From: Deltaproteobacteria bacterium
GTDB lineage: Bacteria; Desulfobacterota; Deferrimicrobia; Deferrimicrobiales; Deferrimicrobiaceae
Length of the DNA stretch: 6,624 bases
NCBI GenBank assembly: GCA_025357175.1
Contig: JANXPS010000204.1
Location: forward strand, 1 to 6,624
Direction: 5' to 3'
Made by a program: the position numbers and the translations under genes. The notes beneath the pieces are model-generated. The model was not told where the DNA came from. It made no database searches and saw nothing but the letters and a program-made list of their open reading frames with translations. Each line of letters begins with the position of its first letter. The first letter of the stretch is position 1. Shown in pieces: positions 1 to 6,427 of the stretch.

Positions 1-1
1 G

Positions 2-355
2 GTCGACCTGCTCGACGCGGCACCCTTCCCCGTCGACCTTCACGCGGTTTCCGCGCTGTGGAACAAGGGCAGCGTCGTGCGCTCCTGGCTGCTCGAGCTG
101 GCCGAACGCGCGCTGGCCGAAGATCCGAAGCTGTCGAATCTTTCTCCCTACGTCGACGATTCCGGCGAAGGGCGCTGGACGGTCGAGCAGGCGATCGACT
201 CGGCGGTTCCGCTGCCGGTCATCTCCGCCGCCCTGTTCACCCGCTTCGCTTCGAGGCGCGAGAACCCGTTCGGCGTCCGGCTGCTCTCCGCGCTGCGCAA
301 CCAGTTCGGCGGCCACGCGGTGCACGCGGCTTCCACCGAACCCGGAAAAGGCTGA
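2..355 (+). CDS. gnd: 6-phosphogluconate dehydrogenase (decarboxylating), short form, C-terminal part
   Basis: Only the last 117 residues are present; the N-terminal NAD(P)-binding Rossmann domain lies before the window. The enzyme oxidatively decarboxylates 6-phosphogluconate to ribulose-5-phosphate in the cytosol. The visible part is the all-helical C-terminal domain. It has the W-N-K-G-S-V-V-R-S-W-L-L segment near the start, the family block DSGEGRWT (nt 158-181), then AIDSAVPLPVISAALF and a final ALRNQFGGH. The DSGEGRWT and QFGGH wording matches the short (about 300-340 residue) 6PGDH subfamily rather than the 470-residue form. Short-form members often prefer NAD+, but the cofactor cannot be read here because the binding domain is missing. 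The stop codon is 6 nt before zwf, so the two are almost certainly co-transcribed. The reading frame is open from base 2. Confidence 0.93.
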   Translation, partial: VDLLDAAPFPVDLHAVSALWNKGSVVRSWLLELAERALAEDPKLSNLSPYVDDSGEGRWTVEQAIDSAVPLPVISAALFTRFASRRENPFGVRLLSALRNQFGGHAVHAASTEPGKG

Positions 356-361
356 TCGTCC

Positions 362-1855
362 ATGAGTGTTCCCGCCTGCCTGCTCGTGATCTTCGGCGCA
401 TCGGGCGACCTCACCGCCCGGAAGCTGGTCCCCGCGCTGTTCGATCTCCATCGCGAAGGGTTGCTGCCGGCGCCGTTCGCCGTGCTCGGCATATCCCGGA
501 CGCCGATGACGGACGAGGCGTTCCGCGACCGGTTGCGCACCGCGGCGGCCGAGTTCGGTTCCTCGCCCTTCGACCCCGCCGCATGGGACGCATTCGCGCC
601 GAGACTGTTCTATCACCCGGCGGACGTCTCCGCCCCCGGGGCGTTCGGGCCGCTCTCGACCCGCGCGGCCGACCTGTGCGAAAAGGCCGGCATTCCCGGG
701 AACGTGCTTTTCTACGCCGCGGTCGCCCCGAAATTCTACGCGCCGCTCGTTGCCGCGATCGGATCCGCGGGGCTGGCCGAGCCGTCGGAGGCCATGCCCG
801 GATATCGCCGGATCATTATCGAGAAGCCGTTCGGCGAGAACCTCGAGAGCGCCCGGTCGCTGGCCCGCGAGGTGACCGCCGTCTTCCGCGAACCGCAGGT
901 CTACCGGATCGACCATTATCTCGGCAAGGAAACCGTCCAGAACATGCTCGTTTTCCGGTTCGCCAACGGCATCTTCGAGCCGATCTGGAACCGCAACTAC
1001 ATCGAACACGTGCAGATCACCGTGGCCGAATCGATCGGCGTCGAGGGACGGGGCGACTACTACGAAGGAACGGGCGCGGTTCGGGACATGGTGCAGAACC
1101 ACCTGCTCCAGCTGCTCGCGATGGTGGCGATGGAACCGCCCGTGTCGCTGGACGCGGACGACATCCGCGACGAGAAGCGCAAGGTGCTGCACGCGATCGA
1201 GCCGATCCCCCCCGAACTGCTCGGCCGCGCCTGCGTCCGGGGTCAATACACGGCGGGCATGTCGGGAGACAAGCCGGTTCCCGGCTACCGGGACGAAAAA
1301 AAAGTGGCGCCCGATTCGCGCACCGAGACTTTCGCGGCCTTCCGGTTCACGATCGGCAACTGGCGCTGGGGCGGAGTGCCGTTCTTCCTGCGCACCGGGA
1401 AGCGGATGGGGCGGGCCATTTCCGAAATCGCGATCCGTTTCCGCCCCGCTCCCACGTTGCTCTTCAGCGACACGCCGTGCGGACAGATGGAGTCCAACTG
1501 GCTGGTGATCAACGTCTCGCCCGACGAGGGGATCTACCTGCGATTCGTCGCCAAGGCGCCGGGACCCGACGTGTGCGTCCGGCCGGTCGAATTCTCGTTC
1601 AATTACCGGGAGACATTCGGAGCAAGGGTGCCGTCCCCCTACAGCCGGCTTCTGCTCGACGCGATGCACGGCGACGCGACGCTGTTTCCGAGGATGGATT
1701 CGGTCGAGGCGGCATGGTCGCTGCTCGAACCGTTCCTTTCGCGCTGGAAGTCCGATCCGGGCGCCGATCTGTTCAGTTACGAAGCCGGGACCGACGGCCC
1801 GCGCGAGGCCGAAATGCTGTTCGAGGGGACAAGGGGGGGATGGCGTTCGATATGA
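362..1855 (+). CDS. zwf: Glucose-6-phosphate 1-dehydrogenase
   Basis: Catalyses the first step of the oxidative pentose phosphate pathway, glucose-6-phosphate to 6-phosphogluconolactone with reduction of NAD(P)+. The 497-residue length is normal for the family (E. coli about 491). Seen directly: the N-terminal dinucleotide-binding loop GASGDLTARKL (residues 12-22), the substrate and catalytic signature RIDHYLGKE (182-190), the presumed general-base His247 in DMVQNHLLQL, and the substrate-binding RTGKRM with Lys347. The ATG follows a purine-rich GGAAAAGG (344-351) inside the end of gnd, about 10 nt upstream, which supports this start. The 3' end contains a run of seven G (1833-1839) and overlaps the pgl start as ATGA, suggesting translational coupling. 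No motif residue is missing, so the enzyme should be active. The NAD versus NADP preference cannot be decided by eye. Confidence 0.97.
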   Translation: MSVPACLLVIFGASGDLTARKLVPALFDLHREGLLPAPFAVLGISRTPMTDEAFRDRLRTAAAEFGSSPFDPAAWDAFAPRLFYHPADVSAPGAFGPLSTRAADLCEKAGIPGNVLFYAAVAPKFYAPLVAAIGSAGLAEPSEAMPGYRRIIIEKPFGENLESARSLAREVTAVFREPQVYRIDHYLGKETVQNMLVFRFANGIFEPIWNRNYIEHVQITVAESIGVEGRGDYYEGTGAVRDMVQNHLLQLLAMVAMEPPVSLDADDIRDEKRKVLHAIEPIPPELLGRACVRGQYTAGMSGDKPVPGYRDEKKVAPDSRTETFAAFRFTIGNWRWGGVPFFLRTGKRMGRAISEIAIRFRPAPTLLFSDTPCGQMESNWLVINVSPDEGIYLRFVAKAPGPDVCVRPVEFSFNYRETFGARVPSPYSRLLLDAMHGDATLFPRMDSVEAAWSLLEPFLSRWKSDPGADLFSYEAGTDGPREAEMLFEGTRGGWRSI

Positions 1856-2610
1856 AGGGTGAACCGGTATTCCACGTGCTTCCGGATGCAGAGGCGTTGG
1901 CGCGAGCCGCGGCGGGCCGAATCCTGGGCGCCGTTCGCGAACGGCTGGCGGACCAGGCGCGCAAACGGAAGATGAACACGAAATTCCACATGGCGCTTTC
2001 CGGAGGAATGACGCCGAGAAGGGCTTTTGAACTGCTGGCGGCCCCTCCGTACGTCGATATCTTCCCGTGGGAGGACGTCCATTTCTGGCAGGTGGACGAG
2101 CGGTGGGTGCCGGACGGCCATCCGGAGAGCAATCGCCGCATGCTGCTCGACACGCTCCTTTCGCGCGTGCCAGTGCCGAAGGAGAACCTGCATTTCATCG
2201 ACACGTCGTTGGCCTCCCCGGCCGACGCCGCCCGTACCTACGAGGCGGCGCTGCGCAGGGCGATTCCCGCCCCCAAGCGCGGCTTTCCCGCGTTCGACCT
2301 CGTCCACCTGGGACTGGGGGCCGATGGCCACGTCGCATCGCTCTTTCCCGATGCCCCGTCGCTCGAGGAAGCGTCGGCATGGGTGACGACGGGTTCGGGC
2401 GGAGAGCCGGAGATTCCGCGCGTGACGCTGACGCTTCCGGTGATCAACGCGGCGGCGGCCGTCCTGTTCGTCGTGTCGGGCGAGAGCCGGGCGGAGGCGC
2501 TCGAGCGGTCGATGGCCGGGGAAGCGATTCCGGGCGGCCTGGTTTCTCCCGAAAGCGGCACGTTGACGTTCCTGGCCGACGAAGCGGCGGCGGGCGAGGT
2601 CGAACGATGA
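1852..2610 (+). CDS. pgl: 6-phosphogluconolactonase (DevB/SOL type)
   Basis: Hydrolyses 6-phosphogluconolactone to 6-phosphogluconate, the step between Zwf and Gnd. The protein has 252 residues, usual for the DevB/SOL family, which belongs to the glucosamine-6-phosphate isomerase fold. Motifs seen: ALSGGMTPRRAF (SGG at 50-52), VDERWVPDGHPESNRR (Asp82-Glu83-Arg84) and LGLGADGHVASLFPD (Asp158-Gly159-His160, the expected catalytic region). I chose the ATG at 1852 because it forms a 4-nt ATGA overlap with the zwf stop and lies about 12-14 nt after an AAGGGGGGG purine run. An in-frame ATG at 1840 would add four residues, but it abuts the G-run with almost no spacing. The frame is open far upstream of both, but that stretch is a shadow of zwf. 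It ends 16 nt before glk. Confidence 0.93.
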   Translation: MKGEPVFHVLPDAEALARAAAGRILGAVRERLADQARKRKMNTKFHMALSGGMTPRRAFELLAAPPYVDIFPWEDVHFWQVDERWVPDGHPESNRRMLLDTLLSRVPVPKENLHFIDTSLASPADAARTYEAALRRAIPAPKRGFPAFDLVHLGLGADGHVASLFPDAPSLEEASAWVTTGSGGEPEIPRVTLTLPVINAAAAVLFVVSGESRAEALERSMAGEAIPGGLVSPESGTLTFLADEAAAGEVER

Positions 2611-2630
2611 GCACCCGGGCGGCGGCGTGA
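2607..2630 (+). other. Possible seven-codon minigene linking pgl and glk
   Basis: A short frame reads Met-Ser-Thr-Arg-Ala-Ala-Ala-stop. Its ATG overlaps the pgl stop (ATGA, 2607-2610) and its TGA overlaps the glk GTG start (GTGA, 2627-2630). The geometry would let a ribosome finishing pgl restart on the minigene and be delivered to the glk start. No Shine-Dalgarno consensus precedes it. It could equally be chance, or the real glk N-terminus separated from the rest by a single-base frameshift. There is no evidence that the peptide itself matters. Confidence 0.25.
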
Positions 2631-3607
2631 TCATCCTGGCGGGCGATGTCGGCGGTACCAAGGTCAACCTGGCGCTCTTCCGCGCGAAAGGCGCCGCGGT
2701 CGTCCGGGAGGCGTTCGCGACTTACCGCAGCGCGGACTTCGATTCGCTCGAGTCCATCGCCCGGATCTTTTTGGCCGGGCAACCGCGCGTCGATCGGGTC
2801 TGCGTCGGCGTGGCGGGTCCCGTCTCCGACGGCCGGTCCCGGTTGACCAACCTGCCGTGGAGCATCGACGCCGAAGCGTTGCGCGAGGAGGCGGAGGCGA
2901 AATCGGCCACCCTGCTCAACGACCTGCAGGCCACGGCGTACGCCGTGCCGTTCACGCCGCCCGCCGGCTTCTCCGTCCTGCAGGAAGGCGCCGCGGAGCC
3001 CAACGGAACCGTGGCGGTCCTGGCCGCCGGCACCGGTCACGGCCAGGCGTTTCTCTTTCCGGGGGGGGCGGACCGCCTGGTGCCTTTCGCGACCGAGGGA
3101 GGGCACGTCGATTTCGCCCCGCGAGATTCACGCGAATCGCGGCTTCTCGCATACCTGCAGGCCCGACACGCCGGCCGGGTCAGCCTCGAACGGGTGGTAT
3201 CCGGGCCGGGGCTGAAAAGCATCCACGAATTCCTGGCGGAGGACACGGGGCTTTCCGAAACCCCCGAGGTCGCTTCCCTGATGCGGTCCAGGGATTCGTC
3301 CGCGGTCATCGCCGAAAGCGGTCTCTCGGGGCGGTCCGCGCTTTGCCACGCGGCGCTCGCGATGTTCGTATCCCTGTATGGCGCGGCGGCGGGCAACCTT
3401 GCGCTGGTCCTCCTCCCGCGCGGCGGCGTCGTGCTCGGCGGCGGCATCGCACCGGCCATCCTGCCGGCCTTGAAGGAGGGGCCCTTCCTCGAATCGTTCC
3501 GGGACAAGGGGCGCTTCCGCCCGTTCCTGAAAGGCCTGCGCGTCTCCGTCCTCCTGGACCCGACCGCGGCCCTGACCGGTGCCGCGCACTACGCCCTGTC
3601 GGTGTGA
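2627..3607 (+). CDS. glk: Glucokinase (Glk family, non-ROK)
   Basis: Phosphorylates glucose with ATP to glucose-6-phosphate, feeding zwf. The 326-residue protein shows the group-A glucokinase pattern: phosphate-1 loop GDVGGTK (residues 6-12), LLNDLQATAYAVP with presumed catalytic Asp99, the ATP-contacting LAAGTGHGQAFL, TEGGHVDFAPRD with Glu157 and His160, RVVSGPGLKSIHEFL preceded by Glu188, and the C-terminal VLGGGIAPAILPAL. Glu157 and His160 fall at the same numbers as the sugar-binding residues of E. coli Glk. The Cys-rich zinc motif of ROK kinases is absent. The start is GTG at 2627, the first usable start in this frame; only a weak GGGCGG-like purine stretch precedes it, so expression may depend on coupling to pgl. 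The stop overlaps a possible terminator hairpin. Substrate specificity for glucose is inferred from family and context. Confidence 0.93.
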   Translation: MIILAGDVGGTKVNLALFRAKGAAVVREAFATYRSADFDSLESIARIFLAGQPRVDRVCVGVAGPVSDGRSRLTNLPWSIDAEALREEAEAKSATLLNDLQATAYAVPFTPPAGFSVLQEGAAEPNGTVAVLAAGTGHGQAFLFPGGADRLVPFATEGGHVDFAPRDSRESRLLAYLQARHAGRVSLERVVSGPGLKSIHEFLAEDTGLSETPEVASLMRSRDSSAVIAESGLSGRSALCHAALAMFVSLYGAAAGNLALVLLPRGGVVLGGGIAPAILPALKEGPFLESFRDKGRFRPFLKGLRVSVLLDPTAALTGAAHYALSV

Positions 3608-3614
3608 TTTTTTT
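3585..3614 (+). terminator. Possible intrinsic terminator overlapping the glk stop codon
   Basis: CGCAC (3585-3589) can pair with GTGTG (3602-3606) with one G-T wobble. The stem can extend by CG (3592-3593) with CG (3600-3601) across a 2-nt bulge, leaving a 6-nt loop CCCTGT. An A and then seven T (3608-3614) follow. The stem is imperfect and partly inside glk, so termination may be inefficient. Its position at the end of the sugar operon and before a separate kinase gene is appropriate. Confidence 0.4.
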
Positions 3615-3664
3615 CGCAAAATCGTCGGTTCCTGCAAGACACCGGGGAAAAAACGGCAATTATT

Positions 3665-3673
3665 TGATATAGT
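3665..3673 (+). promoter_or_regulatory. Possible extended -10 promoter for the hybrid kinase gene
   Basis: TGATATAGT reads as TG-n-TATAGT, an extended -10 element, in a locally AT-rich patch of an otherwise GC-rich window. No convincing TTGACA-like -35 is found 16-18 nt upstream; extended -10 promoters can work without one. Transcription would begin near 3680, leaving about 50 nt of leader before the GTG at 3729. The same nine bases recur before the 5855 gene, which supports a functional role but does not prove it. The 121-nt gap 3608-3728 otherwise holds only the terminator T-run. Confidence 0.4.
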
Positions 3674-3728
3674 CCCGTCCCGGGGGTTCGCCATCGCATT
3701 CCAGAAAGACAGTCGCGTTGCGCCGGGT

Positions 3729-5804
3729 GTGTCCGACCGGGACGTCCCGCTCGCGTCCGTTCCGCGGATCGCGCGGGTGTGCGCCCTCGGGCTGGCGCTC
3801 GACGAGCTGCTGGGCGAGGTGTGCCGGGAACTGCTCAAGATCGGCCGCGCCGAGGCCTGCTGCCTGATCCTGTGCCCCGATGAATCGCAGCGCGGTTCCC
3901 TCCGGCACGTTTATGTCCCCGCGGAGGCGTCCGACCCGCGCGGCGCCTACCACGCCGGCCCCGACTGGGACCGGCTGGTCGACCGGCTTCTGGCGGAACA
4001 CCTGCTTTGCGTGCCCGACATGCGCCGCCTCCCGGCCGCCGATCCGTTCCATGCGATCTATGCCAGCTATCCCGTCCGTTCCGCCCTTCTTCTCCCGTTG
4101 AAATTCGGCAGCAGGCTGCTTGGCGTGCTTGCGCTTCACACCTTCAGTGCGCCGGGATGCTGGGGCGAGGAGGAAACGTCCGCGCTCGACATGGCCGCGT
4201 CCATCCTGTCGGCCGCGCTCGAGCGGCGCCGGATGGAGGAGATGCTTCGCGCCTCCGAGGCGCAATACCGCTTTCTCGCCGAGCACGCCAACGATTTCAT
4301 CTCGCTCCATGATCCGTCGGGGCGGTACGTCTACGCGAGTCCGTCCGCCTTCGAGATGGCGGGAATCCGTCCCGAGGTCATGATGAGCTGCCCGCTGTCG
4401 GCATTCATCCACCCCGACGACATTTCGGACGTGATGCTCGAGAACGGCCGCCTTGCCGAGGGCAGGGTTCGCTCCGTGACGCATCACTACCGGATGCGAA
4501 GGCGCGACGGCAGCCATTTCGACGTCGAGTCGGTGGCCTCGGCCATTTCCGGGGATGGCGAGCAAGCCGGCCGGATCCTGCGGGTCACGCGCGATATTTC
4601 CGAGCGCAAGCAGATGGAACGGCGCCTTTTCGAAAGCCGGAAGCTCGAAACGATCGGCATGCTGGCCGGCGGCGTCGCCCACGAGTTCAACAATCTGCTG
4701 GTGGGCATCAACGGGTCGGTCGAGATGCTCAGTCTCCTGCTGACCGGCAATCACGAGGTCGCGACCTACCTCGACATGATCTCCCGGATGGGCAATCGCG
4801 CGGTCGAACTGACCCACCAGCTCCTGGCCTACGCGCGGCAAGGAAAATACAGCCCCGTGCCGCTTTCGCTCAACAAGGTTGTTGGCGACAACATTCCGGT
4901 GCTCAAGACTTCGCTGGCGCCCACCGTCGACCTGGCGGTCGTCCTCGCGGAGGGACTGCCTCCGGTGATGGGCGACATCGCCCAGGTCAAGCAGGTGGTG
5001 ATGAGCCTTTGCCTCAACGCGGCCGAGGCGATGCCGGGGGGCGGGACGCTCTCCATCCGGACGCGCGTCGAGGAGGGCGCTCCGGCGGTCCGCGCCGGCG
5101 CGGCGCTCAAGAAGAGCCGTCGATCCGGGCATGCGGTCGAGGGCCCCTGCGTCGTCCTCGAGGTATCCGACAACGGGTGCGGGATGGACGAAAAGACGCT
5201 CGAGCGGATATTCGAACCGTTCTTCTCGACCAAGTTCGTCGGGCGCGGGATGGGGCTCGCGGCGGTTCGCGGCATCATCGACAGCCACCAGGGCGAAATC
5301 GCCGTCGAATCCGAGCCGGGGGCGGGCACCCGATTCACCGTTCGCCTTCCGGTGCTCCAGGTCTGCGTCCTCGACGCGCAGGAGGCGCAGGCGACCACGG
5401 CGGTTCCCGTCGATCAGAATCATTGCGGGAGGGGTCTCGTGCTGGTTGCGGACGACGAGCAGGACGTTCGCATGGTCGTGCGGGCGATGCTCGAGTCGCT
5501 CGGCTACGAAGTGCTCGAGGCGGCCGACGGCGCCGACGCGGTCGAGCTGTTCCGCGCCCGTCATGCCGACATCGCACTCGTCCTGCTCGACCTGATGATG
5601 CCCCGCATGACCGGCGACCAGGCGTTCGCCGAAATGCGCCGGATCGACCCGGCCGTGAAAGCGCTTCTCGCCAGCGGTTACGACGAGAGCGGACGGGTGG
5701 GCGAGATCGTTTCCGGAGGATTCGGGGGTTTCCTCCAGAAGCCTTTCCGCCGGGGCGAACTGGGTCGCAAGATCGTGTCCGTCCTCGGCCCCCCCCTTCC
5801 GTGA
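3729..5804 (+). CDS. Hybrid sensor histidine kinase (GAF-PAS-HisKA-HATPase_c-REC)
   Basis: A 691-residue soluble two-component kinase with no signal peptide or membrane segment visible. Domains (numbered from GTG 3729): GAF-like sensor about 11-160, PAS/PAC about 173-297 (SEAQYRFLAEHANDFISLHD to RVTRDISERK), and HisKA with the H-box HEFNN and phospho-accepting His318. HATPase_c follows with N-box LCLNAAEAMP (Asn430), DNGCGMD (Asp481), the F-box FEPFFSTK and GRGMGL (505-510). The C-terminal receiver has acidic pair Asp575/Asp576, phospho-acceptor Asp621 in LLDLMMPRMTG, Ser649 and Lys671. All catalytic residues are present. The fused receiver suggests phosphotransfer to another protein, or a receiver that modulates the kinase. 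The start is uncertain: the frame is open back to a GTG at 3579 inside glk, but those 50 residues look non-coding, and 3729 is the first start after the putative promoter. Its Shine-Dalgarno is weak; GTG 3777 is an alternative. The signal sensed is unknown. Confidence 0.9.
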   Translation: MSDRDVPLASVPRIARVCALGLALDELLGEVCRELLKIGRAEACCLILCPDESQRGSLRHVYVPAEASDPRGAYHAGPDWDRLVDRLLAEHLLCVPDMRRLPAADPFHAIYASYPVRSALLLPLKFGSRLLGVLALHTFSAPGCWGEEETSALDMAASILSAALERRRMEEMLRASEAQYRFLAEHANDFISLHDPSGRYVYASPSAFEMAGIRPEVMMSCPLSAFIHPDDISDVMLENGRLAEGRVRSVTHHYRMRRRDGSHFDVESVASAISGDGEQAGRILRVTRDISERKQMERRLFESRKLETIGMLAGGVAHEFNNLLVGINGSVEMLSLLLTGNHEVATYLDMISRMGNRAVELTHQLLAYARQGKYSPVPLSLNKVVGDNIPVLKTSLAPTVDLAVVLAEGLPPVMGDIAQVKQVVMSLCLNAAEAMPGGGTLSIRTRVEEGAPAVRAGAALKKSRRSGHAVEGPCVVLEVSDNGCGMDEKTLERIFEPFFSTKFVGRGMGLAAVRGIIDSHQGEIAVESEPGAGTRFTVRLPVLQVCVLDAQEAQATTAVPVDQNHCGRGLVLVADDEQDVRMVVRAMLESLGYEVLEAADGADAVELFRARHADIALVLLDLMMPRMTGDQAFAEMRRIDPAVKALLASGYDESGRVGEIVSGGFGGFLQKPFRRGELGRKIVSVLGPPLP

Positions 5805-5810
5805 TATAGT
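5802..5810 (+). promoter_or_regulatory. Possible extended -10 promoter for the SLOG-like gene
   Basis: A second exact TGATATAGT overlaps the TGA stop of the kinase gene. It is followed by an AT-rich 44-nt leader (5811-5854) that contrasts with the GC-rich surroundings. No good -35 is seen upstream; that stretch is a C-run coding for the kinase C-terminus. No terminator separates the kinase from this site, so read-through transcription is also possible. It would drive the SLOG-like gene and, through it, typA. Confidence 0.4.
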
Positions 5811-5854
5811 TACCAATCCAAAGTCCACAATTATCTTCAATAAAGGAGAAAGCG

Positions 5855-6427
5855 ATGTTGAAACGGGAGGAGTGCGTCCTCTATAGCGGCGGAGCCAACG
5901 GCGCCGAGTGTGCGTTCGGCGAACTGGCGGAGCGGTTCGGGATCGAGGAGATCAATTTCACCTTCGACGGCCACAAGATCGGTCGCGACCGGGGCGTCCG
6001 GGTGCTGTCGCGCGACGAACTGCTCAAGGGCGAGGTCAGCCTCGCCTACGTCTCGAAATTGATGCACCGCGACTACACCGATGCGCCGCTCATCCGGAAG
6101 GTGCTCCAGACCATCTGGTACCAGGTCAACGCCGGCCAGGAGATCTACGTCATTGGCTGGATCCAGCCGGACGGAACGGTCAAGGGCGGCACCGGCTGGG
6201 GCGCCGAGTTCGCCAAGCTGTGCAACAAGCCGATCTTCGTGTTCGACCAGGAGAAGAACGGGTGGTTCACCTGGCGCGAAGACGCCTGGGTTCCGGTGAC
6301 CGAAGAAAAGGGCCCGGTCATCCGGCACGCTCATTTCACGGGCACGGGCACGCGCTTCCTCGAAGACAACGGACGCGCCGCCATTGGCAGGCTCTTCGAA
6401 CGCTCTTTCGCGGCAGACCATGTCTGA
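5855..6427 (+). CDS. SLOG/Rossmann-like putative nucleotide-binding protein, function unknown
   Basis: A 190-residue cytosolic protein. It begins with a short beta strand followed by a glycine-rich turn, VLYSGGANGAECAFG (residues 8-22), and carries a second glycine-rich segment GGTGWGAEFAKL (111-122) followed by a hydrophobic strand PIFVFDQ. This two-motif layout resembles the SLOG (LOG/DprA/YpsA) Rossmann-like superfamily, which binds nucleotides or nucleotide-derived ligands. The assignment is from pattern only, and no catalytic activity can be named. Between the motifs are a charged stretch (GHKIGRDRGVRVL) and a conserved-looking block LIRKVLQTIWYQVNAGQEIYVIGW. The start is firm: ATG with AAGGAG (5843-5848) six bases upstream, the best ribosome binding site in the window. 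The last 8 nt overlap typA, so the two are probably translationally coupled. No signal peptide or membrane segment is seen. Confidence 0.85.
   Translation: MLKREECVLYSGGANGAECAFGELAERFGIEEINFTFDGHKIGRDRGVRVLSRDELLKGEVSLAYVSKLMHRDYTDAPLIRKVLQTIWYQVNAGQEIYVIGWIQPDGTVKGGTGWGAEFAKLCNKPIFVFDQEKNGWFTWREDAWVPVTEEKGPVIRHAHFTGTGTRFLEDNGRAAIGRLFERSFAADHV

Noticed and set aside
58..1839. An 850-codon open frame starting at 58 that runs through zwf before becoming pgl
   Set aside because: Upstream of 1840 it is the -1 shadow of zwf. Stops there need a T in the third position of zwf codons followed by AA, AG or GA, which is rare with G/C-ending codons. Its translation is Arg-rich with no family motif, while the zwf frame carries every G6PD motif.
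3579..3728. N-terminal extension of the kinase back to a GTG inside glk
   Set aside because: These 50 codons cross the glk end, the T-run and the putative promoter, and the peptide shows no domain-like pattern.
3608..3728. Possible riboswitch, small RNA or sigma-54 promoter in the glk-kinase gap
   Set aside because: Only short 4-bp inverted repeats and a CCCGGG palindrome are visible. No riboswitch-like conserved core and no GG-N10-GC -24/-12 pair was found.
3660..5840. A 726-codon antisense open frame opposite the hybrid kinase
   Set aside because: It is in exact codon register with the kinase, so its stops correspond to sense TTA, CTA or TCA codons, which this GC-rich gene avoids. It ends at the TTA in the AT-rich leader before 3660. 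The translation is His/Arg/Glu-rich without a recognisable domain.
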